Source: Mucilaginibacter ginsenosidivorax
GTDB lineage: Bacteria; Bacteroidota; Bacteroidia; Sphingobacteriales; Sphingobacteriaceae
Direction of reading: 5' to 3'
NCBI RefSeq assembly: GCF_007971525.1
Contig: NZ_CP042437.1
Span: 6,944,001 to 7,008,000 of the forward strand
DNA: 64,000 nucleotides
In this document: piece by piece, positions 29,901-38,793 of the stretch
Layout: the number at the start of each line of letters is the position of its first letter
How positions within the stretch are numbered: the first letter of the stretch is position 1
Translations under genes and position numbers: made by a program
The notes under the pieces: generated by a model
Seen by the model: only the letters and a program-made list of their open reading frames with translations
Told to the model about the DNA's origin: nothing
Databases searched by the model: none

Positions 29901-31290
29901 ACGCCCTTATATTTATTATGATTTTACCCTGAGCATTTGCTCCACCTGTTTGCGTCGGGTTGATGCCAAAATTGTGTTTGAGGACGATAAGGTGTTCATG
30001 CTTAAAAACTGCCGCCAGCATGGTTTCGAAAAAGTATTGATAGCTACCGACGTTGAGTATTATAAAAACTGCCGCAACTATGCCAAGCGTAGCGAAATGC
30101 CGCTCAAATTCAACGCCAAAACACATTACGGCTGCCCTTATGATTGCGGCCTGTGCCAGGATCACGAACAGCACTCCTGCCTCACCGTGGTTGAAGTTAC
30201 CGATAGGTGCAATTTAAGCTGCCCAACCTGCTATGCCATGTCGTCGCCAAGCTATGGCCGGCACCGCACCTTGCAGGAGATTGAACAGATGCTGGACGTG
30301 ATTGTAGAGAACGAGAGCAAACCCGATGTGGTACAGATAAGTGGCGGGGAGCCTACCGTGCATCCCCAGTTTTTCGAGATATTGGACATTGCCAAAACAA
30401 AGCCCATTAAACACCTGATGCTGAATACCAACGGCATCCGCATAGCCAAAGATGAAAACTTTGTAAAGCGGCTGGCTACCTATATGCCCGATTTTGAGAT
30501 ATACCTGCAGTTTGATTCCTTTAAAAAAGAAGCTTTGGAACAATTGCGCGGTGAGGATTTGCGCGAGGTGCGCGTAAAGGCTATTGAACACCTGAATAAA
30601 TACAACCTGTCAACTACTTTGGTAGTAACGCTGCAAAAAGGATTGAATACCGACGAGATAGGCGAGATTATTGAATATGCGCTGAAACAGCCCTGTATTC
30701 GCGGGGTAACCTTCCAGCCAACACAGCAGGCCGGCCGGTTGGAGAATTTTAATGAGCAAACAGATAGGTACACGCTAACCGAAGTGCGCACCGCTATATT
30801 GGAGCAAACCAACATCTTCAATAAAAACGACCTGATCCCGGTACCCTGCAACCCCGACGCGCTGGTAATGGCCTACGCCTTAAAACTGGGCGACCAGGTG
30901 TTCCCGCTCACACGGATGATAAGCCCGGATGATTTGCTGGATAATTCCAAAAATACCATTGTATACGAGCAGGACGAACAACTGAAAGGCCATTTGCTCA
31001 ACATGTTTAGCACCGGTAATTCGGTTGATAAAGCTAAGGAGCACCTGCATTCGATATTATGCTGCCTGCCCGAAATTGATGCACCAAGTTTGAATTATGA
31101 TAATCTGTTCAGGGTGATTATTATGCAATTCATCGATGCCCATAATTTTGACGTACGCGCCATCAAAAAATCATGCGTGCATATCGTAAACAAAGATATG
31201 CAGATCATCCCCTTTGAAACCATGAACATTTTTTATCGTGATGATAAACGGGAATATTTAGAACAGTTACGAAACGAGATAACAGTATGA
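29893..31290 (+). CDS. Radical SAM protein of the Tes/MJ0619-like family
   Basis: The protein has 465 residues. An N-terminal metal-binding part has Cys16, Cys19, Cys40 and His43; next come Cys81, Cys85, Cys88 and Cys96 (GCPYDCGLCQDHEQHSC); the radical SAM motif is Cys106, Cys110 and Cys113 (TDRCNLSCPTCYA). This order is that of the MJ0619-like family, which includes the archaeal tetraether lipid synthase Tes that joins lipid tails. Later motifs are ISGGEP, NTNG and LTRM. Pairing with an Lgt-like enzyme supports a lipid-related role; the actual reaction is not known for bacterial members here. Confidence 0.75.
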   Translation: MPERPYIYYDFTLSICSTCLRRVDAKIVFEDDKVFMLKNCRQHGFEKVLIATDVEYYKNCRNYAKRSEMPLKFNAKTHYGCPYDCGLCQDHEQHSCLTVVEVTDRCNLSCPTCYAMSSPSYGRHRTLQEIEQMLDVIVENESKPDVVQISGGEPTVHPQFFEILDIAKTKPIKHLMLNTNGIRIAKDENFVKRLATYMPDFEIYLQFDSFKKEALEQLRGEDLREVRVKAIEHLNKYNLSTTLVVTLQKGLNTDEIGEIIEYALKQPCIRGVTFQPTQQAGRLENFNEQTDRYTLTEVRTAILEQTNIFNKNDLIPVPCNPDALVMAYALKLGDQVFPLTRMISPDDLLDNSKNTIVYEQDEQLKGHLLNMFSTGNSVDKAKEHLHSILCCLPEIDAPSLNYDNLFRVIIMQFIDAHNFDVRAIKKSCVHIVNKDMQIIPFETMNIFYRDDKREYLEQLRNEITV

Positions 31291-31601
31291 TGGAAGATAA
31301 CGACCTTAACAACCCCTCCCGATCAGGTAATTTTAATGGCAATGAAATACCTGGGCCCAATAAACAAGGTGAGGGAATGAAAATAGTTGGCTACAATATT
31401 TTGACACTCGCCATTTACTCCATACCATGCTTTACTGTATCCGGCGGCGCTTTAATTGATGCTTTCCTGCTGCTTATCCATGTGGTTGTATGCATTTGTG
31501 CCGCCCTTGGTAAGCGAAGCTGGTTTTGGCTGCTGGCCGGTTTATTGGTTTTAATTATTGGTTTTTCTACCTGTGTTACGGTTGGGTTTAAAGGCCTTTA
31601 G
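31287..31601 (+). CDS. Small membrane protein with IGFSTC motif, paralogue 1
   Basis: The protein has 104 residues. After a polar, Asn/Pro-rich N-terminus there are three hydrophobic segments at about 33-52, 56-74 and 78-100; the last contains IIGFSTC. Its ATG overlaps the stop of the radical SAM gene (ATGA), so translation is coupled. The next gene encodes a smaller protein with the same ending, so they are paralogues. I do not know the family. A structural or accessory role for the Lgt-like/radical SAM pair is inference. Confidence 0.6.
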   Translation: MMEDNDLNNPSRSGNFNGNEIPGPNKQGEGMKIVGYNILTLAIYSIPCFTVSGGALIDAFLLLIHVVVCICAALGKRSWFWLLAGLLVLIIGFSTCVTVGFKGL

Positions 31602-31626
31602 TGCAAATAAATAATTCAAACTATTA

Positions 31627-31893
31627 ATGGAAGAGCTAAACAAGAAGCAGCCTAAAAAGGATCAAAAAATAATAATCATTGGCATTAACCTTGCGGTGCT
31701 TGCAGCTTATACTATATACTTTGGCGTTAACAAAGAAGAACTGATCATTATTGGCGAAGCGTTTTTTATAGCTGTCCAAATTATAATATGCTTAATAGCA
31801 GCCATTTTTGTTTACCGTAAAGAATTTTTATTAAGTGCTTTAGTGGTTTTGCTGATAGGCTTTTCAACCTGCCTGGCAGTCTTTACAAGCTGA
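31627..31893 (+). CDS. Small membrane protein with IGFSTC motif, paralogue 2
   Basis: The protein has 88 residues with a lysine-rich start, three hydrophobic segments (about 16-35, 40-62 and 67-86) and LIGFSTC near the end, as in its neighbour 25 bp upstream. The function is unknown. It is co-directional with, and 7 bp before, the Rpn-type gene. Confidence 0.55.
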   Translation: MEELNKKQPKKDQKIIIIGINLAVLAAYTIYFGVNKEELIIIGEAFFIAVQIIICLIAAIFVYRKEFLLSALVVLLIGFSTCLAVFTS

Positions 31894-31900
31894 TCAATAA

Positions 31901-32800
31901 ATGGATATGAAAGATAGTAAACTGCCGCCCCCCGGGAAATATATCGACCCTTTAGTTGATTTTGCTTTTAAAAAGATTTTCGGCAGCGAACCTAATAAGG
32001 ATTTGCTCATCGCTTTTTTAAATGAAGTGTTCAGAGGTCGTAAACATATTGTTGACCTGGTTTACAACAAAAATGAACACCATGGCGATTTAAAGGACGA
32101 GGGCGCGGCCATATTCGACCTGCTTTGCACCGGTGATAAAGGCGAACACTTTTTAATAGAAGTACAGCGGGCAAAACAGGGATACTTTAAAGAAAGGGCT
32201 TTATTTTACACCAGCAGGCTAATAAGCGATCAGGCGCCAAAAGGTAAACGGAATGCCTGGGCTTACAACATTGCAGAAGTATATTTTATCGCCCTGCTTG
32301 AAGATTTTACCTTAGATGACAGCCCGGAAGATAAATACCTGCACGATATTTGCCTTTGTAACAGGGATACCGGCGAAATATTTTACGATAAACTGGGTTA
32401 TACTTACATAGAATTAGCTAAATTTGTGAAAGAGGGGGCAGATTTAGATTCCGATCTGGACAAGTGGTTATATCTATTAAAAAATATGAGCCGAATGGAT
32501 AAAATACCGGCTTATCTGCGTAAACCAATATTTGAAAAATTGTTCAGTATTGCAGCTTATATTAACCTTAGCAAGGAGGAAAAAACAATGTACGATAGCA
32601 GCTTAAAATATAAATGGGATAATAAAAATGTGTTGGACTATGCTATTAAGGAAGCCGATACGAAAGCGCGTGAAGAAGAACGAATAAAAGCATACGAAGA
32701 AAAAAAAGTGATTGCCCGTGAATTGAAAAAAGAAGGTTTGTCAAATGACCTTATTGCAAAAACAACTAAGCTGTCGATAGAGGAAATAGAAAAACTTTAA
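31901..32800 (+). CDS. Rpn-family PD-(D/E)XK nuclease
   Basis: The protein has 299 residues. It begins with YIDPLVDFAFKKIFGSEPNKDLLIAFLNEVF, the hallmark of the Rpn/PD-(D/E)XK nuclease family often annotated as a putative transposase. The nuclease core has the Asp in AAIFDLLCT and the Glu in HFLIEVQRAK. The C-terminus is charged and helical (KAREEERIKAYEEKKVIARELKKEG), as in family members. These enzymes promote recA-independent DNA exchange or act in defence. No terminal repeats flank it. Confidence 0.85.
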   Translation: MDMKDSKLPPPGKYIDPLVDFAFKKIFGSEPNKDLLIAFLNEVFRGRKHIVDLVYNKNEHHGDLKDEGAAIFDLLCTGDKGEHFLIEVQRAKQGYFKERALFYTSRLISDQAPKGKRNAWAYNIAEVYFIALLEDFTLDDSPEDKYLHDICLCNRDTGEIFYDKLGYTYIELAKFVKEGADLDSDLDKWLYLLKNMSRMDKIPAYLRKPIFEKLFSIAAYINLSKEEKTMYDSSLKYKWDNKNVLDYAIKEADTKAREEERIKAYEEKKVIARELKKEGLSNDLIAKTTKLSIEEIEKL

Positions 32801-32934
32801 CGGTAAGGCCACAGATACGTAATAACGGCTTAAAAAATTTATTATTCTGATAGATTAACATAACCGAACCCTCATAACCACAACCCTGATAAAGTGCAGC
32901 TAAGTCTTGACTCTTGGCTCTTAATTCTTGACTC

Positions 32935-33864
32935 TTACTCCCCCAACATCTCTGCCAAAACCCCTTCCTTTAACGAATTACTGCACATACTTACCTTGCT
33001 AATCCCCAGCTTATGCATAATAAAACGGGTGATTAATGATGCGGCAACTATCATGTCAACCCTAACCGGGATAATGCCTTTATTGGCGGCCCGCTCTTTA
33101 TGGCTGGATGCTACAAATTTACCAATGAGCATTAGTAGCTCGTCCTCATCGAAATTATAATTTTTGGTGGTTTTTAAGTCGAAATTATGACCTTTTTCAA
33201 CTTCTATCATTTCGGCAAAAGTTTCAAACGCGCCGGACGAACCAATGAGAGTGTCAATTTGGATGTTTTTAACGGCCGCAAACAAATCGACCAGTTTTTC
33301 GTCAAGGTATTGATTTAAGGCTTCTATGGATGCGGGTGGGATAGGATCTGTTCGATGAAACAAATCCATCAGCCGGGCGGCGCCAATTTCAAAGCTTTGT
33401 TTCCATATGATGCCATCGATATTCCCTAAAATAAATTCTACGCTACCACCGCCAATATCTATAATGAGGGAATTTTGTGCCGATAAGCATCCGCTGATTT
33501 TTACGCCCTGGTAAATAAAACCTGCTTCCTGTTCACCATTGATAATTTCGATGGCTATGCCGGTTTGGGCTTTAACGTCACTGATAAAATCGCTTCCGTT
33601 TGATGCGTTGCGCAGGGCAGATGTTGCAATGGCGCGGGCTTCAATAGCGCCGCTTGTGTTTATTTCATTGGCAAATTGCTGCATGGTATCAATGCCGCGC
33701 TGGTAAGCCTCGGGTGCAATATAACCTTTGTTAATGCCTCCCTCGCCAAGCTTTACGGCTTCATGTAAGTGTACAATCTCCTGGTAATTATCTACACTGC
33801 CATCGGCTATCAGCAAATGAAAAGTATTGGTACCCAAATCCATCACGGCAACGCGTTTACTCAT
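32935..33864 (-). CDS. Ppx/GppA-family phosphatase
   Basis: The protein has 309 residues. It starts RVAVMDLGTNTFHLLIAD, the phosphate-binding actin-fold motif; a second IIDIGGGSVEFIL and LIGSSGAFETFAE complete the fold. It hydrolyses polyphosphate or pppGpp; at this length it lacks the C-terminal HD domain of full exopolyphosphatases. It is alone, with word-repeat spacers on both sides (AGTCAAGA words at 32898-32938, and 33882-34019). Confidence 0.9.
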   Translation of the reverse strand: MSKRVAVMDLGTNTFHLLIADGSVDNYQEIVHLHEAVKLGEGGINKGYIAPEAYQRGIDTMQQFANEINTSGAIEARAIATSALRNASNGSDFISDVKAQTGIAIEIINGEQEAGFIYQGVKISGCLSAQNSLIIDIGGGSVEFILGNIDGIIWKQSFEIGAARLMDLFHRTDPIPPASIEALNQYLDEKLVDLFAAVKNIQIDTLIGSSGAFETFAEMIEVEKGHNFDLKTTKNYNFDEDELLMLIGKFVASSHKERAANKGIIPVRVDMIVAASLITRFIMHKLGISKVSMCSNSLKEGVLAEMLGE

Positions 33865-33881
33865 GTTGCTAAAATAGATAT

Positions 33882-34019
33882 TTTAGTTCATTGGTTCACT
33901 TGTTCATTGGTTCATTGGTCTTTTCTGGTGGGATTACCAGATAGATAGGAGGCATTCAGACAAAATAACATTTGTCCGCTATGCCCGCGTTCCAATGAAC
34001 CAATGAACCAATGAACCAA
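33882..34019. repeat. Inverted word repeat (GTTCATTG/CCAATGAAC words)
   Basis: The left arm (about 33883-33920) repeats TTCATTGGTTCA words; the right arm (about 33990-34019) repeats CAATGAAC. The arms are nearly perfect complements with several registers. The words occur only here in the window. Confidence 0.85.
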
Positions 34020-35273
34020 TTATTCCTTATAAAAAAACCATTTACTCAATTCTTTAAAGCTGGCTTTTTTACCATACATCAAAATTCCAACCCGGTAAAT
34101 ACGTGCGGCTACGTAAGTGGTAAACAAAAAGCCTACTACCATCATAAACATGGATAAGGCAACCTGCCATGCCGGCGGATCAAATGGTAAACGCACCATC
34201 ATGGCAACCGGTGCTGTAAATGGTATAATAGACAACCAAACCGCCAATGCGCTATCAGGGGCCCGAAATAAAACTGATACCGATAGCATATAAGTAAACA
34301 ACAGGGGCAAGGTTATTGGGAACATGAATTGCTGCGTTTCAGTTTCGCTGTCAACCGCCGAACCTACGGCTGCAAACAGCGCACTATATAACAGGTATCC
34401 GGTGAGAAAGTAAAACAGGAAACAACCCAAAATATAGCCAAATGGTATGGTAGATAATGTTGCGATAATACCCGCCATAAAGCTTTGCGGTGTGTTAAAC
34501 GCATGCCCGGCTATTTTTGACGATATAACTGATAAAATTATCCAGGCGCTAAATTGTGTTAGTCCAACTAATCCCACACCTATTATTTTGCCCAGCATCA
34601 GTTGAAATGGCTTTACTGATGATATAATCACCTCGATGATTCTGCTTGTTTTCTCTTCAATAACGCCACGCATAACCTGGCCGCCGTAAATAAACAGCGA
34701 AATGTATATGAATATGGCGCAGGCAATGCCAACGGCTATGTTTGCACCAAGGTCGCTGCTCTTATCGCCGGTTTCGGTAATTTCTACCGTCTTCACACTA
34801 ATGTCAGCCCTTTTTATCGAGTGGATAACTGCCGTATCAATATGGTGCTGAATCATGTTGTAATCAAAAGCTATGTTGCCCATCTGCTTCTCAATCTCGT
34901 CGGTAAGCTGCATGGGCGATTTCTTTTTAGAGAAAATCTGCACGCTTCCTTTTTTTCCGTAATCGGCAGGGATATACAGGGTTGATATATTTTCGTCCTT
35001 TTTTGATTCTGCTTTATCTGCATTTAAATCTTTATGATTAACCACAAATTTGATGTTGGATACATCACGGAACTTATCAACAAAAATTTTGCTGTCATCA
35101 ACCACCGTAACTATTTGGAGTGTTGACAGGTTGTTGCTGTCTTTGGCTACTAAAGCGATAATAGCCCCCATTGCCAGGATTAACAACGGCACCACGAAGA
35201 TCATGACGATGAACGATTTTTTCCGCACCCTGGTAAGGTATTCGCGCTGGATAATCAGTAATACTTTATTCAT
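34020..35273 (-). CDS. ABC transporter permease, NatB/ABC-2 type
   Basis: The protein has 417 residues. An N-terminal membrane helix (KSFIVMIFVVPLLILAMGAIIAL) is followed by a large extracytoplasmic domain (about 45-180) and five or six further helices. The opening LLIIQREYLTRVRKKSF is typical of NatB-like ABC-2 permeases. It is encoded 8 bp overlapping with the ATPase gene upstream, so the two form one exporter. The substrate, sodium or another small molecule or peptide, cannot be read from sequence. Confidence 0.85.
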   Translation of the reverse strand: MNKVLLIIQREYLTRVRKKSFIVMIFVVPLLILAMGAIIALVAKDSNNLSTLQIVTVVDDSKIFVDKFRDVSNIKFVVNHKDLNADKAESKKDENISTLYIPADYGKKGSVQIFSKKKSPMQLTDEIEKQMGNIAFDYNMIQHHIDTAVIHSIKRADISVKTVEITETGDKSSDLGANIAVGIACAIFIYISLFIYGGQVMRGVIEEKTSRIIEVIISSVKPFQLMLGKIIGVGLVGLTQFSAWIILSVISSKIAGHAFNTPQSFMAGIIATLSTIPFGYILGCFLFYFLTGYLLYSALFAAVGSAVDSETETQQFMFPITLPLLFTYMLSVSVLFRAPDSALAVWLSIIPFTAPVAMMVRLPFDPPAWQVALSMFMMVVGFLFTTYVAARIYRVGILMYGKKASFKELSKWFFYKE

Positions 35274-36186
35274 GGCTTTTGTTGTTTGCGTTTACTTTTT
35301 CGATAAATATTTCATGCATACCGGGTATTACTTCCTGTAGCATATTGATGCGCACCTGCGGTATAAGGTATTGCAATACATCATTTGAGGTATAACCCTC
35401 ATTTAGCTTTATGCGGATAGTATGGTTATCATCATCGGTTATGGTATCGCCAATGATGTCGAACGGCTGGGCGCCGTTAAAACTTAAAGGCTGGCCTGCG
35501 TACTCAACCATATAGGTTTCGTTGCGGTAGGAGTTGCGGATATTTTTAACAGTACCATCCAATATTTTATGCGATTGATGGATTAGGGCAATAGCATCAC
35601 AAAGCTCTTCTACTGATTCCATTCGGTGGGTAGAGAACAGGATGGTAGCACCTTTTCTGTTCAGCTCCAGGATCTCATCTTTAATTACCTCGGCATTCAC
35701 CGGGTCGAAACCGCTGAAGGGTTCATCCAGGATAATCAGGTCGGGTTCGTGCAGTACGGTAGCCACAAACTGGGCTTTTTGTTGCATACCCTTTGATAGC
35801 TCTTCAATCTTTTTTTTCCACCAGGTTTCCATCCCCAGCTTATCAAACCAAAACTTTAAACGTTTTTGGGCCTCGGTGCGGCTAAGTCCTTTCAGGCGGG
35901 CCAGGTAAATCATTTGCTCGCCAATCTCCATTTTTTTGTACAGGCCGCGCTCTTCGGGCAGGTAGCCAATACGTTCAATGTGCGATTGGTTGAGCTTTTG
36001 GCCGTTAAAGAAAACTTCGCCTGAATCGGGAGCGGTTATCTGGTTAATGATGCGGATAAGGGAAGTTTTGCCTGCGCCGTTTGGCCCCAGCAGACCGAAA
36101 ACCTGGCCGCTTTCTACCTCCAGGCTCACGTCGTCTAATGCCCGGTGGCCGGCGTATTGCTTAACAATATTGCGGATGCTTAACAT
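35266..36186 (-). CDS. ABC transporter ATP-binding protein, NatA-like
   Basis: The protein has 306 residues. Walker A GPNGAGKTS, Q-loop region YLPEERGLYKKM, signature LSKGMQQKAQF, and Walker B LIILDEPFSGFDPVN are intact, with a His switch in STHRMES. The PEERGLY form and the long C-terminal domain are those of NatA-like ATPases. It drives the permease encoded by the overlapping downstream gene. Confidence 0.92.
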   Translation of the reverse strand: MLSIRNIVKQYAGHRALDDVSLEVESGQVFGLLGPNGAGKTSLIRIINQITAPDSGEVFFNGQKLNQSHIERIGYLPEERGLYKKMEIGEQMIYLARLKGLSRTEAQKRLKFWFDKLGMETWWKKKIEELSKGMQQKAQFVATVLHEPDLIILDEPFSGFDPVNAEVIKDEILELNRKGATILFSTHRMESVEELCDAIALIHQSHKILDGTVKNIRNSYRNETYMVEYAGQPLSFNGAQPFDIIGDTITDDDNHTIRIKLNEGYTSNDVLQYLIPQVRINMLQEVIPGMHEIFIEKVNANNKSHE

Positions 36187-36244
36187 ATTTTGATTAAGGT
36201 TTATTTTGTTAATTTATGGTTTAGATACGGGCAATTTTAAAATG

Positions 36245-36435
36245 TTACATAACACACGAATTGTCACGAATTTATACACACGAATTGTCACGAATTTTAT
36301 CGAATTACACCAATCAAGATTAAACGAATTCAATCCAATTCTTTACCCAGGTGCAATTTAGGCTTCTATTTGTAAAAATTGTGTGCGCCCCGCATTAGTG
36401 AAATTCGATAAAATCCGTGAAATTAGTGTGCAGAG
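36245..36435. repeat. Inverted word repeat (CACGAATT/AATTCGTG-type words)
   Basis: The left part (about 36250-36310) repeats ACACGAATTGTCACGAATTT and TCGAATTA; the right part (about 36378-36432) has ATTAGTGAAATTCGATAAAA and CCGTGAAATTAGTGTG. Complementarity is imperfect but clear. The words were not seen elsewhere in the window. Confidence 0.65.
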
Positions 36436-36436
36436 A

Positions 36437-37627
36437 TTAGTGCCCTTCCAACTGCTTTAAATCAAACCGCAGCACCTCGATAGCCTCTTTCTGTCTCGAT
36501 ATAATCACATACATATAACCATTGCAGATGATGGTATGCGGATACCCGTATTGACCGCCTTTCCATAGCCCTTCTCTTTTTAGGTGATAAAGTTGGTTTG
36601 CGATGATGTAGTTATTATCGAACGATTTGCCATCTTTTGATAATGATAACACCAGCGGGTTCCTGTCGTAATGGTGCAGGGTATCGGGGATACCAACGTA
36701 GTAAAATCGATTATCGGGCAGGCGGCCGAAGTGGAATTTGCTGTCGTTATCAGAAAAAGGCGCTTCTGCCGGGCGCGACCATGAAGTACCATTATCCTTA
36801 CTTTCGGTGAGCCATAATTTACCTTTCCAGCCTTTGCCGGTTACGCGCAGCAGCATGTGCAACACGTTATCATCCGTCTGAAAAAACGAGCCTTCGCAAA
36901 GTGGCGGAAACCCAAGCCTGGCAGCAGGGGCATAAAAGGCAGCTGAGTTATCCTGGGTGTATAATGAATCGGGGTAAAAGCTGCTGAGTTTCCAGCCGGA
37001 GATACCGCGGCGATCATCGGTGTATGGAAACAAAAAGTTACCGCTGATGATGAGTCGGCCTCTTTTGGTAGCCTCGGGGCCGTGGTTAGGGATTAGCGGT
37101 ACATGCATATCGATAGGATTGCTCCAGTGGATACCATCTTTGCTGGTTTTGCCCCAAAGGTGGGTGTTTTGCCGGTGTTTGGTATACTCGCCGTAATAGG
37201 CAACCAGCGTGCCTTTATATTGGTATAACCCGGCGGCGGTAAGTACGGTCAATGTGTCGTTAACCCTGCCGGGGGATGCCAGCGCCAACGGTGCCGACCA
37301 GTGTATAAAATCTTTAGACGTAGCATAAACCACCCGCTGGCCCGGCGAATCCTCGTCGATAAGGCCATTACTCCATATCGCTATGAATTTATCTTTAAAA
37401 TGGATGATAGAAGGGTGATGATTATAAAGCCATGACTTATCGGGCGAGTAGATCATAGACCGCTGGATATTTAGTTTTGGAACGCCAGCTTCGGTTTTGT
37501 AGGTGTTGCGGATGGTTTGGGCCTGGGCATTGCCGGGTGTGAAATTTAATGACAAAATAATAAAGGCTGCTAAATATTTAACGGACGCAGCATTAAAACT
37601 TGTTTTTGATTTGGATGGTATGTTCAT
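36437..37627 (-). CDS. Secreted sialidase-fold (BNR-like) protein
   Basis: The protein has 396 residues with an N-terminal signal segment ending near AQAQ (about residue 37). The rest is a beta-propeller pattern of sialidase-like or glycosyl hydrolase family 43/117-like proteins: HHPSIIHFKDKFIAIWSNG, YATSKDFIHWSAPLAL, KTSKDGIHWSNP and TESKDNGTSWSRP are blade signatures close to Asp-boxes (SxDxGxxW). It probably binds or cleaves extracellular glycans. It is the last gene of a four-gene run with three membrane proteins; its ATG directly follows their last stop. Confidence 0.7.
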   Translation of the reverse strand: MNIPSKSKTSFNAASVKYLAAFIILSLNFTPGNAQAQTIRNTYKTEAGVPKLNIQRSMIYSPDKSWLYNHHPSIIHFKDKFIAIWSNGLIDEDSPGQRVVYATSKDFIHWSAPLALASPGRVNDTLTVLTAAGLYQYKGTLVAYYGEYTKHRQNTHLWGKTSKDGIHWSNPIDMHVPLIPNHGPEATKRGRLIISGNFLFPYTDDRRGISGWKLSSFYPDSLYTQDNSAAFYAPAARLGFPPLCEGSFFQTDDNVLHMLLRVTGKGWKGKLWLTESKDNGTSWSRPAEAPFSDNDSKFHFGRLPDNRFYYVGIPDTLHHYDRNPLVLSLSKDGKSFDNNYIIANQLYHLKREGLWKGGQYGYPHTIICNGYMYVIISRQKEAIEVLRFDLKQLEGH

Positions 37628-38224
37628 TTATCGTGTTCGAAATTCAGAGATTGAGCGACTAATTTCATCCTGGGCTTTTAAGTACTGTATTATCCCTATC
37701 AATGTATAACACAACGAACCCGGTACAAACAACAGGCTGAACTTACTAATTTGCACGAAGATTTGAGCTACAAGAACTATCAGAATGCCGGATGTTATAT
37801 AAAAAAGAAAGTAACTTAAATAAGCAAGCCCAAATAAAGCAAGGGGTAGCCTAAGTTCATCATTACGCAATTTAAAAAAAGCAATAATCAAAGCGATGTT
37901 CATAATGATCTTCAAAATTGATAGGAAAAACAACAACATGGCTCCGTTAGTATGAGGGGGAGTAAGGTCAGATAAAAAGGTTAATATAAAGTTGAATACG
38001 ATGAAAACTATAAACGTGTTGATGTACGCTTTTTTTTCATGAAAATGTTTTAACACATAAACCAGGTATATAAGTTGCGCATCAAAAAGTAACTCCCTAA
38101 TCATCGTGAAGTAAAACGGTGGCAGCTGTTGGTTTAGCTCGAATAGAAGAGCCCCGATGGCTGTAATAAAGTAAATAGCATTAATGGCGATGATATACCG
38201 GGTTGTTTTAACGCTCACTTTCAT
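37628..38224 (-). CDS. Membrane protein, tandem paralogue C
   Basis: The protein has 198 residues with about six hydrophobic segments. The start (TTRYIIAINAIYFITAIGALLF) and the conserved LIYLVYVLKHFHEKK segment after the second helix resemble those of the next two upstream genes, which suggests duplication. It overlaps the upstream gene by 4 bp (ATGA). I do not recognise the family. Confidence 0.6.
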   Translation of the reverse strand: MKVSVKTTRYIIAINAIYFITAIGALLFELNQQLPPFYFTMIRELLFDAQLIYLVYVLKHFHEKKAYINTFIVFIVFNFILTFLSDLTPPHTNGAMLLFFLSILKIIMNIALIIAFFKLRNDELRLPLALFGLAYLSYFLFYITSGILIVLVAQIFVQISKFSLLFVPGSLCYTLIGIIQYLKAQDEISRSISEFRTR

Positions 38225-38793
38225 ATAACTCGCTCGTTTACGCCCTTGTCCATAGCCAGGTACTTTACTACCTTAAACAGGATATAGAATGTTATGCCCG
38301 GAATAAATACCTTGGTAAGGCTAACATATTTGAACATCATCGACGAATAGATGATGCTTGCCACCAATTGTAACAAAGTGATAAAAAGAAATGCAAGGCC
38401 ATAAGTGAACATGGGGTACGCCAACCACTTGTTTTGTATCCTGGCAGATTGGATAATAAAAATAATTACTACAATAATGGATAATAAAAAAAGAAGATAA
38501 TACAAGGATATATTTTTTGCAGTGACTTTAACAACCACAAAATATAACGAAATAAAAACATCAACACCAATAAAGATTTTGCACGTTGTGATGATGGAGG
38601 TATCTTCCTTTAAGTACTTTAAAACTAAAACCAGGTAAATTAACGGGATTATGTATACTATTTCATTAGAAACAAGGTGTAGTTTGCCTACCGGTATATC
38701 GTTAAATCTTAATGCAATGGATGAAATAACCGAAATGGTGTAAAGTAGGTTTACGGCCATCATATAGTAAGTGTTTTTTACTGTTACTATCAT
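38221..38793 (-). CDS. Membrane protein, tandem paralogue B
   Basis: The protein has 190 residues with about six hydrophobic segments. The start KNTYYMMAVNLLYTISVISSIAL and the segment LIYLVLVLKYLKEDTS match its neighbours. It overlaps both neighbours by 4 bp, so all three are translated together. The function is unknown. Confidence 0.6.
   Translation of the reverse strand: MIVTVKNTYYMMAVNLLYTISVISSIALRFNDIPVGKLHLVSNEIVYIIPLIYLVLVLKYLKEDTSIITTCKIFIGVDVFISLYFVVVKVTAKNISLYYLLFLLSIIVVIIFIIQSARIQNKWLAYPMFTYGLAFLFITLLQLVASIIYSSMMFKYVSLTKVFIPGITFYILFKVVKYLAMDKGVNERVI

Noticed and set aside
31901..32800. Insertion sequence transposase
   Set aside because: The protein is of the Rpn PD-(D/E)XK family often labelled transposase; there are no flanking terminal inverted repeats or target duplications.
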